From Nemopilema nomurai (taxonomy: Eukaryota; Cnidaria; Scyphozoa; Rhizostomeae; Rhizostomatidae): a stretch of DNA of 64,000 nucleotides. Below the pieces are notes generated by a model that was given only the letters and a program-made list of their open reading frames with translations, did not search any database and was not told the DNA's origin. Made by a program: the position numbers and the translations under genes. Position 1 is the first letter of the stretch, and each line of letters begins with the position of its first letter. Shown here in pieces: positions 1-11,700 of this stretch. The stretch lies in contig ML133410.1 of NCBI GenBank assembly GCA_003864495.1, positions 992,001 through 1,056,000 of the forward strand, written 5' to 3'.

Positions 1-757
1 GGCCCCGCTTGAACTTGACTGAAATTGCGGTGGAGGACTTGGGTGTACAAACTATGCCATCGGGGAGGTACATAACACATTCACTTGACACTGCGCAATT
101 GCTGAACATGGGTATTCTTAGATGGTCTCAGTATTATTATCAGCATCGTACAGGCAGCCTTGTTCTACATGCCTTTTTCAAAGCCTCTCGCAGCCTTGTC
201 TGTAGAACTGGAGTACAATATTCTTAGACCATAATTTTATTCAAGCAAAATGCATATAAGGAGCGATGCATTTGAAGGTTAATTCATGACCGCACACATA
301 GCCAGTGATGAAGGAACCAGGGGGCCGGAGCAGGAACTACACACGTGTTCAGGTGTGGAGCATTTGCAAAGGCTGCGAGGCAGAAACTGCGTGGGTAGGA
401 CCAGCTTAACAAAAGATTTAAACAAAAGTCGTGCCTCTAGTCCGTTCAATTTGGTTCGCATGTTATGAATGTGCTGGTTAGCTTTATGCAGGATCGTAAG
501 AGGTACATAAACAGTTCCTAAGTTAAACAAAAAATGCTTGAATGGCTAAGAGAAAGAATGGTGGAGAAAGGCTAAAAGAGAAGGGGAATAAATCTCTGAT
601 CCCGATTGCTTAAGCGATTATGAAATAGAGACGCAATTCTGTGCAAAACAGTCTACCGCCTAAGATTGCTACTTGAAAGGTAGTGTAGCATCAAGCTGAT
701 TTCGAACCCTTCTCTGGTCACAGGAAATCTCAAGACTCTCTGTTCAAGCGGTTATCT
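1..757. other. Upstream flank of the lipase gene, no supported gene
   Basis: Only short open frames without recognisable domains are present on either strand. A possible splice acceptor (AG at 722-723, after a weak pyrimidine tract) lies just before the first recognised lipase exon and its frame stays open back to it. The signal-peptide exon of the lipase may therefore lie in this stretch or before the window. I could not pick it out. Confidence 0.4.
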
Positions 758-3700
758 ATGAGAGCAACAAGCCTCTTCAATGCAGCGAAGAAAAAAGCAA
801 AGGCATTCAAAAGTAAACTGGAGAGGATTGGTGAAAGTTTGTCCCATGGAGTAATAAGACTGATCAATACTTTCAAATGTGAGTTGTTGCCCTATACTTA
901 CGTCTATCAAACTGTCATATATCAATGTCACAAAATATTATGAATTCGAAAAAAGTTTGCAATGGAAGTACGGAGCTGTTTCTTAACAACAAGAAATAGA
1001 ATGTCATTGATGAAGTTTCTTTACTTCCTTTTTCTAATTTCCAGCGGGAAAGGTTTGCTACGAGCCTTATGGATGCTTTACCAATCACAGCCCTTTCAAC
1101 AACGTCTGGAATTTGCTTCCAAAGACACCACGTGAAATAGGGACAGAGTTTGTTCTGTACACAAGGGAAAACTCCCAAGGCGAAACCATCACTATTTCCA
1201 GCGTCTCCTCAACAGATTCTTCAAACGATAAAGAGACTATCTTCATCATTCATGGATGGACAGGTCAGTTGGCTTGGAATTCGCTAGCAAAGGGGGCGTA
1301 GTCTCTAAAGTTTCTAATGAAGAGTAAATCTGGCTGGTCCTCTTTGTTCCTACTCTGGCTCGGTGAGCCATCTATAGATGATATCAGACAGTAGTATCTA
1401 GATGTGAAGCTCACACCTGCTCCAACCAAACCCATCCACAACATATATACAACAAAGAGAAAAGATTTTTGAAAATACTGCTAAAACACATTCATGATTC
1501 TTTACTGAGGGAAGAGAGAAGAGGGGTGGATGGGGTGGTACTTTAGTGCTTAAAAAACCAGGTTTTCATAAATTGTCAATTTCTACCATTCGATTTTCTA
1601 CAAGAAATATTGTATCAACAAAAGATTCTCATTAAGAATTTATAGACTGTGGAAAACACTTGCTTGGTGTTTTCCAGCTAAAAACAAGCCTATATGCAGG
1701 GAAAGTATTGCGGCAAATGTAACTTAGTTGGGCGGCAGGTCTAGTATCGCTAAGGGGGATACTCTATGCTGTCACTCAAATTGAATGCTCTAGAAGTCTC
1801 AGTTTTTCTAGATGTGAACGACACCCACTCACAGTTTTAGACTAGATTAATGGGCATTTACAAGAGCATTCATCTCATCTGCATTATCCTTTGCATTGTA
1901 GAAGGCCATAAAACATCTTGGATAAAAAAGATGAAAGACAAGCTTTTAGAACGCAATGATGTCAACGTGATTGGAGTGTACTGGGTAGATGGTGCAAAAG
2001 CAAACTACTTCCAGGCAGTAGGAAACACCCGTCTGGTTGGAGCACAAGTGGCCTACGTCATAGAGCGCCTCCACACGGAGTCGCAGCTGTCTTTTGATAA
2101 GGTGCATCTGATTGGCTTCAGTCTTGGCGCCCAGACTGCTGGGTACGCAGGCCAAACGCTGCGCGAAAAGGGACACACCATTTCACGGATAACAGGTTTG
2201 GGTTTCATATGTAGAGATCCGATTCATAAACAACTTTAAGTAGCATCTGGTCGTTTCTACACTTCACTGGATGGAGCGAATAAAATAACTAACCAAGCAA
2301 GCATATTCTAGAAAGAGCAAGATTGTCCTCGTTCAGAAGCAATCATTCCAACCTAATTGCATTTTTTTACTTCTTGCTTTTGTCTTCATTGCCCTGTTGA
2401 CGAAGAAGCTAAAAATGAAGCAAACAGAACATTTTGCCTCGCATTTTCCTCGTTTTATCTGGTGTCCTGGTTTAGTATCCTTTTCTCCAACTCTGAAGGA
2501 AGAAGAATTGCATCTATCATTAAGCATCAATTGCTTTCCAGTAGCTTGCTGTACTTTATCATACCTGTATGCATGAATGTTCACGCGTAAGGGGAACGAA
2601 TGTTTATGAATCACTGTGGATTTTCAGGCCTCGATCCGGCTGGACCTGCGTTTGCTTCTCAGCCAACGAAAGTGAGGCTCGACCCAAGCGATGCTGCCTT
2701 TGTTGATGTCATCCACACTAGCTACTTGTACCTTGTTGGAATCAAGGAAAGATCTGGTCACGTTGACTTCTACGTGAATGGCGGAGGAGCTCAGCCTGGT
2801 TGCCTTACAGGTAATAAAAGCTTTCCATGTATCCTGCCTTCTTATGTTAACGCAGACAACAGAAGAAAACAACCACATCTTATTCCATAAGACAGCTTAC
2901 TTCAACGTAGAAATCATAACAACTAACATCCTATGCAAATCCAGCGCGGCTCCATTAAACTGCGCTAAAGAGGATATCTGGGATGGTGAATATCTTGGTT
3001 GATGTACTCCAATGGAGCGGTAAAAAAGTGGGACATAGCTCAAAGGGCAGTATGGTTACCTAAAAGGTTTTATTATGATATTATTTTGTTCATCCTATGC
3101 ATCTTATGCACCTTCCCAGCCTATGCAAATTCCCCCGCAACGCAGTGTGAATACTCTTTCGAAATTAAAATTTTCCCATCACGGTGGCTTTTCCTATGCC
3201 TATAGCAGTTTTTGATGGTAATGGGTGTTCTGCAAATGCCGTGTATGTTCCTTGGCGTGGTAATCAAGAAAACCACTGTGAAGGAGTGGCAGCTTGCTTG
3301 CAAGAGGGTATTGCTTTGCTGCTTTACAACAACTTGGGAAGACAGACAGGCACTTCGGGCAAACCTCACACGCTGCACTCACTTCTCTATGTTGGATCTT
3401 TGGCTTTCAATATACAAACAAAGTTGAAGCTAGAGGGGTGTGTTGAATGACGACAAGAGAATATAAGCCTCACCCAAGCCACGCCCATCAGTTGCTAAAT
3501 TAACCATTAGGCAACCCCCATCTTACTATATTTCAAGCAACGCTCCCATGTGAAAGAATAAAAAGCTTTTGTAGGAATATTGATGAATTCTTGTATTGAA
3601 TCAATAGAATGATATCGTTTTCCGCAGAGCTGCCACCGGTCTGCAGTCATTCTCGTGCAGTGAAGCTGTTCATCGAGAGCATCCAGTCATCCTGTTCATA

Positions 3701-3851
3701 TCGCGCCTACAAGTGCTCGCGTTACATTGCATTCCGCTTGGGGTTCTGCAAAGACGAGTCTTCCGCTGATATGGGCTACGATGTTAGCAAAACTGCCAAT
3801 GGGAAGTTTTACATTGTCACAAGTGGCACAGAGCCATACTGCCCGGAGTGA
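758..3851 (+). CDS. Secreted lipase, pancreatic lipase family, short-lid (phospholipase A1-like) form
   Basis: This gene encodes a predicted extracellular serine esterase acting on acylglycerols or phospholipids. Exons: 758-878, 1045-1263, 1902-2195, 2628-2810, 3628-3851. All junctions are GT-AG and in phase, giving 346 residues from the ATG at 758. The alpha/beta hydrolase domain is clear: CYEPYGCF near residue 45, IIHGW (oxyanion-hole strand), GFSLG with nucleophile Ser187, GLDPAGP with Asp214, RLDPSDA, DVIHTS, GHVDFY and a CSHSRA motif with His280. Only seven residues separate the two cysteines framing the lid, far fewer than in pancreatic lipase, and the segment between DVIHT and GHVDF is also short. 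The protein ends in YCPE, with no C-terminal PLAT/C2-like domain. No signal peptide is visible at the ATG; the N-terminus is lysine-rich, so an upstream exon is likely missing. Family assignment is firm; phospholipase A1 specificity is inference. Confidence 0.9.
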
Positions 3852-4979
3852 ATCGGCAGCGAGTGGGAAAAGGGTTGGTACGAAGAAGAACTGTCTCCAT
3901 GGAACTATTTTCGAATGAGTTATAGTTTTATCACTCTAAGTCAAAATGGTACTCTCTTTACGTAGAACAAGTATCACCTTTTTGGTCGTGTATCGCGATG
4001 TATACTTTGGCCCATGGTTGGACTGATATCATCAACATTCATCAAAATTTACTCTCTACAAGCTGGGTGATTCCTTTGATAAAAGTTAGAGACATTCTAA
4101 ACGACCATAGTCATTAAGATAAATTTTCTCAGGGTATTGTTGAGGTGTCCAGACAACGCTTGTACTTGACCTATGACTATCACTCTTCGAGGTAATTCTT
4201 GACCTATGAACCTTCTTACTGTGTGAGGATTGAAATTATAAAAAGAAATAATAACCTTCGATAAAAAATGACAAAGTAACATTCATATGACTCTTGCAAC
4301 GAAGTTGGCAGATCATTTCTAATTCTCACTTGATAAAAAGAACCATCCACAAAAACGTTCTGAAAGGGAGTTGGGGTCTCCATCAGAACGAGCTTGAGGT
4401 TTGACAAATGTTTAGCATCCTGAAGAAGGAAAGGCAGTGATAGTGTCCTTTGCATTGAAAAAGTGAGTTAAATTTTCCAGAGAATACTCTTACTGTTGAA
4501 TATGAAAATGAAATGCAGTATGATTACTGGAAAGGCATATGTTTCTTAACTTTTGAGAAGACATTCACATCTTTAAGAAAAAAACAAACTGAATATATTT
4601 GCAATAATTAACTGCTTGCTACAGGCAGTTAAAACTTATCGTATGAGTGGCAATAGATATGTTTTTGAGACGGGTTATTCTGTTCAATATCATTTTTGGA
4701 TTTATCTATAAAGGAGAGAATGTCAGAGTACAAATGTCATCAATATTAGTTGATATTATAAAAAGAACAGATAAGTGACCAAGAAATTGGGAAGGGCAAG
4801 CTGTTTTCTAATCTTTAAACAATAATTGAAAATCCAGCAACATATTTTTTACAAGCAATGCTTATGTTTCGATTGTTTTTTAGAACCAAAAATTTCCACT
4901 TTGAGCTGAAACAGGAAAATAGTGTGTTATCGAAACAAGTAATTTTCCTTTCAGAAAAATACAGGAGCGGGGGGCCTAT
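3852..4979. other. Intergenic stretch after the lipase
   Basis: The sequence is AT-rich and holds only short open frames without recognisable domains. No AATAAA signal is evident close to the lipase stop. Nothing here is supported as a gene. Confidence 0.4.
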
Positions 4980-5625
4980 TTACCACACATAGATGGATCT
5001 GAAGAATTGAAGCGATTCGATTCCGTAATCTTTGGCTAATTTTACTTTTATTGACAAATAGTTAAACAGCAATGAATTTATCATAATAGAAAATAATGCA
5101 TAGACAGCTGGGAAAAGCAGGAGAACCAGCGGGAGAGTAATTATGACTCCCAGAGAAACAAGGGCAGCATTTATTGTCAAAGAGAAATCCGAAAGTTTAG
5201 GAGTTGCAGTCATTTCACCATGAAAGGCGGCGCTTAGAACTGTTTCGATCATAAGAGACACCATAATACCCCTGTATTCTGACTGTCACCAAGAATCTGA
5301 GGCTTTTATCCTCAATTTTAAAGTTAACCCATACGAACAAATAGTTTTGGGTGAATGTAAACCATTATAAGACACTTTGAAACATATTCCATTTCTAACT
5401 AATTGGCTTTCATCACCAATACATTGGATTTCTTCCACTCCCACGACAACTATATCTTGACTTGTCTCACACACAGCCCATTTGAGCTTTTGCAGAATGA
5501 GTAGAGTGTGGGTTGAAGAGAAGTCGAAAAAATATCGAGCTCTTTTTGAAAAATCATAACTTATTGCAAATTGAATAAAAAAAACTCTAGACAGGAGACT
5601 TTCAACAGGAAATCCAGTTGCGATG
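4980..5625 (-). pseudogene. Interrupted reading frame with a membrane segment (one in-frame TGA)
   Basis: On the minus strand one frame stays open from 5625 down to the TAA at 4980 except for one TGA at 5288-5286. The part before the TGA has about 112 codons and includes a cysteine-containing region (WAVCETSQ, EEIQCIGDE, TICSYG). The part after it has about 100 codons and contains a hydrophobic stretch of about 25 residues near its middle (LVSLGVIITLPLVLLLFPAVY), followed by a basic tail, as in a single-pass membrane protein. I do not recognise a family. The segment lies 137 bases past the RCHY1 stop, and minus-strand AATAAA motifs fall inside it (for example 5052-5047), so it may be RCHY1 3' UTR, a decayed gene, or an allele with a nonsense change. 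An intron removing the TGA would have to be about 18 bases, which is too short. Confidence 0.35.
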
Positions 5626-5761
5626 CTCCATACTCATGGGGAAAGGCACGTAAACATCGATGGAAAGAATTGTGATTTACGATACATCAATTCACAAGAC
5701 CTTGACAGCGAAAGCGAGGTTTTGTCCAAATCAATGATGACGATTCAAAAGAGCTAGCGCG

Positions 5762-8700
5762 CTACCGTTGACATGTATTATATGAGCCACATTCTCCGCA
5801 CTTCACACCATAAATGTGAAACTGAGCTTCCGATTCCTGGAAAACAACGTTTAGCAATGAGGAAGTAGAACACTTATCGTCTTGATCTTTAAAGATTACA
5901 AACAACCATCTACCACGTATTACTTGACAATCGGACAGTTTCAAACAATAGAATGGTCCACCAACCAAACACAACAGCCGGCTAGAAAAGAGGCAAAATC
6001 AAATGGGGTTGAAATGGCAAACATGGCCAGTCTATGAATATTTTTATAATGATCTAAAGGTTACGGAAACAAAATGTGGAAACGAAAAAAGGATGATGCC
6101 TTTTAACGTGATGTTAGATCATGTGATGCGAGTAATAGGTTATGTGATGTAAGTGATAGATCATGTGATGCAAGTGAAAGATCATGTGTTGGGAGTGATA
6201 GATCACGTGACACAAAAGATGCACTAAAGCAGTATATAATAAGGATGAAGGAAGTGAAAGATCGACATTCCCTTCTGTTCACGAGGGGTGATTTCTGAAA
6301 AATCTAGCTTCGCACAGCAAAAGATCCATTACGAAACAAAGCCAGTGTGCATAGCTTGGGAGCAACACATGCTATGAAAAAGTAAAGCATGCAGTTTGGA
6401 GAATGTAATGTGCATCTTGATGTTCTGGTAGCTACGTGACAAGATGATGACAAAGAATCGTCTTCTTTTGCATGATAGTATCCTCTGATTGGATTGCAAA
6501 AGATTGAATAAACGATTCAGAAAATCAGCATCAGCTAATCAGGCTTTAACTTTTCCGTTGTTGGTGTTTTGCAAGTTTAACATCATAGCAGTGGAAGTTG
6601 AATTGAAATGATTGAAACATGTACTTTTTCCTAAGATGCTAAGATAAGAAGAGAAATGGAAATTGTTGAAATTCAACAAGAAGTCTAGCCTGCTGTTCTG
6701 GCTGTCTGATTTAACAAAGAGTGTAAGAAAATATAAAATAATGCACTGCACAAATTATAGCAGCCAAGTGCTTCAGAAATAAAATGATCGTACAGAAGAA
6801 GAAATATAACAAGAAACTGTGTTATCGTTGTTTCGTCAGTTCGCCTTGAAACTCAACAGATTGGGAGCATACCAGCTATTCAAACTTAAATGCGACAAAA
6901 TGGCGTCGTACAATTTACAAAAATTCGGCAAAGGACATGAGCTAAATGACGATATTCTGGTCATGGCTCGGCTTTGCAGACCACAGGCCAAGCTGCAGTT
7001 GCCTTGAGTTGGAAGAAACAAGTGCATTGGCGTGCATTGAAGTGCAAACCAAGGGTCGGAAACAACGCTTGCATTCCAAGTGAGAGCCAAGAGAGACTAG
7101 TCCAAGTATAAACAATAGGGCGTATCATCTGTGTCAAGGTATTGTAAAAACAGCCTGTGTTGAGATATTTGAAAGCAGCAATGCAAATGGATACATAAAG
7201 GAATGGAGCAATGCAAAGAGATACTTAAAGGAATGGAGCAAGTTTACCTTATGGCAGTCTCTGCATAAAATCTGCAACAAAAAACATTAGATGAGAATAC
7301 GAAATAACAAAACACGTAAACGATAAACATGTAACAAGGAGACTGTAAAAAGTAGGTCAAATGAAATGATGATACTGCAGAATGAGCAAAGACGTATCCG
7401 CAATCCTGGTGAGCGATAAATCAAAATAAAGCTTCTTTGAATTTGCCAACAGAAATCGAGCTTATGGCCAAATTGAACAAAATGAAAGAAAATGAAGAGG
7501 TCACCCACAGAGTTTCCAGAAACTAATGAAACTAGGCGAAGTTCATATTTACGATCTTCACTACGGTCCAGTCAAAGAAAAGTACTTTATAATGTGCTCC
7601 TTCACAGGGCTTTCAAACCGCAGGGTTCTTAGATGTTCATTTACCTATCGGCAATGTCCACATGTTACGGCACAGGGTTGCTTCGAATTGAGTTGTATAG
7701 AGACCCACTTTTGTCAGTGAGATCTCCGTTTATTGTTTGCTTGACTGAACAATTCTTACACAAAATTGGTCTATAATCAATCTGAGCCACGCGCTAAAAA
7801 TAGTCTCGTCCTGAAACTTCTGAGTCGTCTTAACCTCTAATAACTATTTTTGCAACTAGTTGCCAGAGCATTATTAAGAATGGTTTACACAAATTTACTC
7901 ATAGTAGCAACGAGTTGAAAATCGCACGGAGATGCACAATTCGTCAACGATTGCAAAATACTTATGAGCAGTCCTTACTATAAAAAAACCTGAGGCATCA
8001 AATCTGTGCAGGTGTCCTAATACTATAGTGAACTAGATATTCCCCTTTACTATAACTGGGCAAAGGATGCATCGCTTTTAATAAACTTCATTACTTTATA
8101 ATTCTCCGCAGTAACAGTTTACAGCTCCTCAATGAACTTCGCCTAAAGTCGCAAGCAGTCGGAATCCTGTTTGCATACAAAAAGATTGTATGCATTGCTG
8201 GTTGGCCGTTACGTCACTGAAGAAGCTCCATTTAGGCCCGGTCTAAAGTAACCGCCATGTCGGTGCTGCCAGGCTAAAAGAAGCATTTGCTGGAAGCAGA
8301 AATGTGGCATACCTTCAATCGGATGTCTTTGTACTTGTCGTCCAACTGCGTTGATTCGACCATCTCGTCCAGCTTTTTCCACACAATATCTGCATCGTCG
8401 TAACTTTTACAACAAACGGGGCAGCTTATTGCCCTGAAGGGGGGAGAACAGAGAAAAGAATAAATTAAGAGCTTCCTTAAGGTCGTGGTTTAATAATAAA
8501 AACATAACCAACCAAAGGTAACCAATGCAGTAGCAAGCGGTTGATGAATTGCACATTCGCAGAATTTAATTCACAGAGTTCGCAACTCTATTGGTGCTTT
8601 AGGTGATACCCGTGAAGAAGCTATTCCAGTTTATTGTCAGACTACGGCCGGGGCTCGTTTAATATAATACGGCAGGGTCCCTGTATAAAAAGCCATCTTC

Positions 8701-11700
8701 AAAATGGCATCAGCATTGCCTTCCCAGTCTTCGAACTGCGCTCTTTGGTGCCCTGTTATTAACCTGTTACTAACACTATAAACTGTAAGACTAAACAGCC
8801 AATGTTTACCAGAATGAGATCGAAACATACGGCTGAATCCTTTGTTCCACATTGAAAACGGATTTTCGAAAACAGTTTCATCTTGACAGATTAAAGCCAA
8901 GCCCCTCTTGATGAGGTGGCGCAAAGCGTTCATGGGAAATACGGCTTTTTTATCCAGTGGAGATAAGCTATTTTCTCCATTCTTTTTCGAGCGGAATATT
9001 AACAGCCACAGACAAATACCATGGGCCATATGAAGCAAAAGCCAGGTCTTAAATAGTTGTGGTTTCCCCAAGTACTTTAGCAGATAGGCAGAGTATTGGA
9101 CAAATCCTAACTATAGTTAACCCCACTGACACAATTAACGACTGGAATAGAAAGGTATGGCCGCTAAGATAACTAATCTCCTTCCTTGGGGTGGAGTGCA
9201 ACGCAAATAAATGCAGATTCAATTTATGAGGGTGTCCTTTTACGAACATTGTTTTTGTCAAATGATGGCAAACTGACACTTGATGGACCTTTACCAGCTG
9301 CAGTTACCAGGCGGAGGAGCAGAGTGGACAGTGCTTACGGAGGCGCAGATGGCACATTGTTCTAGAAACACGGCTACTGACCGTCGTACTGTGGTTATGA
9401 GGCTTGGGCTTGGTGCCACTGCAGAGCCTTACTTGCTTTTTCCTACGAGGTCACGAGCTTGAAGTGGCACGACCGTAGCCACATCAATACCAACAGTATA
9501 GTAACCATCTTGCCCTTTGAAAGGCTTTGTTTTGCGGTAAGAGAGTGACATGATCAACAAGCGGCAGTTAAGTTGAGGGTGATTTACTGCAATTCTATTT
9601 AGAGACGAAATCTTACAAATGCCTTCCTCCAACTTAAGGGGTGTTCACCGGTCTGTCTGAATAAGGCGTGCGACGGCAAAATGTCTGGACCTCGACAAAC
9701 CCCTTCTTGTTGGACGGAATGTGCCAATTCTCCAACAAGGCGCACTTGTCACCCCTTGAGAATTTAATAAAAGTGAATATATCATTATGGGAACGATGGC
9801 TTTGTAAAGATTTTGCTTTTTAGAGGAAACCAGGGCTCGAGACAGTAGAGGACGGGATAAGAGGAAATTCTGCACCGTAAATTAATAATGCAAAGCCCTT
9901 TGGGAAAACGAGAAGGTTAATCCGAACATTCCAATGACTATTTCGCTCAAGTCTGAGCAGAATTCAATTTTACACGGAAACATTCTTAACAATGTGTCGA
10001 GGTGCGTAGTAATTTGAACATTCGCATCGTGTAGAGGATAAAGAACACCAAATGGCACTGCCCAGGCGCAATTGGTAATGGGGAGAAATCATTGGTTGAA
10101 AGAAGGCATCGCCCATGCCACGGCTGCATAGTTGCTTGCAAGACCGTCTCTAATCGACCACTAAATCACTCAAGACCCAGTTGATGACCAAAATCTAGAA
10201 ATTTCCTTGTTATACACAGAGCTGTGGCTATCCAATTACAAGCATAATCCAAGCAAGTTTGCTCCATTTCTTCCCCATTTGCCCCCATTAACACTGGTAG
10301 GTACTAATTAAAGAATACCCTCTGCAGGTTTCCAGCAAAAGACAATCATGGAGTTCGGTGCAAAAACCAATGCTATGCGCTTATAGATAGACAGCACACT
10401 TCTACTGCATCATCCGTTAGTTATGCCGGTAAAACCTCTTTTCCACGATAGAGTTGCTTGGATTAACTCCCCTGAGTGCACCCCGGGCAAATTCTCACTT
10501 AACCAGAACACTAGCCTTTATTTTTGAACACTCTTTGTTCCCGGCGTAACCCAAGGGCATTTTCTCTATCTCCCCTGTAGGTAATCTCCCGATCCTAACA
10601 AGGTCACCAACCAAACACAATAAGCATGACACACCTAATTTTGAAGGAAATCCGACAACTTTACTTCTTGAAATTCTTTCATCGCGCAAATACCTTCTCT
10701 ATCCCATCAAATCCTTTGGAATTCCCGATTGTGTTAGATACTATTCCTTGCACAGCAACAGCAACATTTCAACAGCCAATTCCTCGGGGCAAAACAAAAA
10801 TGTCCCGGATGGTGATATCCATGCTTAGAGTGTTGCTGTTGCTAATTTATTTGGGGCCAGTATACTAGAATCAACCATAATCATGAATCAACTAAACCTG
10901 GATCCATGTTGATAAAGCAGAAGAGAATCAATCGCGAGGACAGAATCAGGAGGACAGATGTACCTAGAATTCTCTATGAACCAAGTAAACGAGCGATTAA
11001 CAGAGTAAGCGATTAACAGAGTAAGCGATTAACAGAGTAAGCGATTAACAGAGTAAGCGATTAACCGAGTAAGCGATTAAGAGTGAACATCCGCAGAAAT
11101 TCACAAATAAATTAAGAAAGAGAAATTTGAAGGAATGTTGATGAAGGTGAACAATTTTAAATGAGGAAAAAGGCTTAAACCAAGAGCCAAACAGCTAGCG
11201 TCTGGTAAAATCAGGATGGAAGAAAAACAAGGGACAATTCGAGGGGCAGCTTTAAGCAGTTTAGTTGGAACATAAATAACGGCTTTGATTTATGTCTTAA
11301 ATAGCTTGTGAGACTCCAGACCCCATTTAAACAGTGATGCCTTCAAGAACAAACAGAAAGAACATGTGGTTGACAAATGTTCTGCCTTTGGAATTAAGGA
11401 CCTCTTGTCGTTTTACTTGGACTCTTCTAAAAGGAGGTGTGAAATGGATTCTGATTGGTCTCTAGATAGCCAATCATGCGCTCTTTAGAAAACCTACCGT
11501 TTCAACTTCTATTCCAATTTCTTTGAATGACAGAAATTCCTTACAGTATTTTACTTGGCTGCAGAGTTCGGCATAGGTACAATGCATAATTTACACTCAA
11601 CTCAAAAGAAACCTTGTTCGAACTAAGAACATAATGAGATCCGGAACGAAATCTTGTTCAAGCCAACCAGTCTTCGACGGACTGAGAACTGTCAATTCAG

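Noticed and set aside
5766..5981. First read as one 72-codon minus-strand exon of a membrane protein joined to 5625-4980
   Set aside because: Its last 24 codons match the RCHY1 C-terminus and have their own acceptor (AG at 5838-5837). The upstream part is intron, and the stop at 5764-5762 ends the gene.
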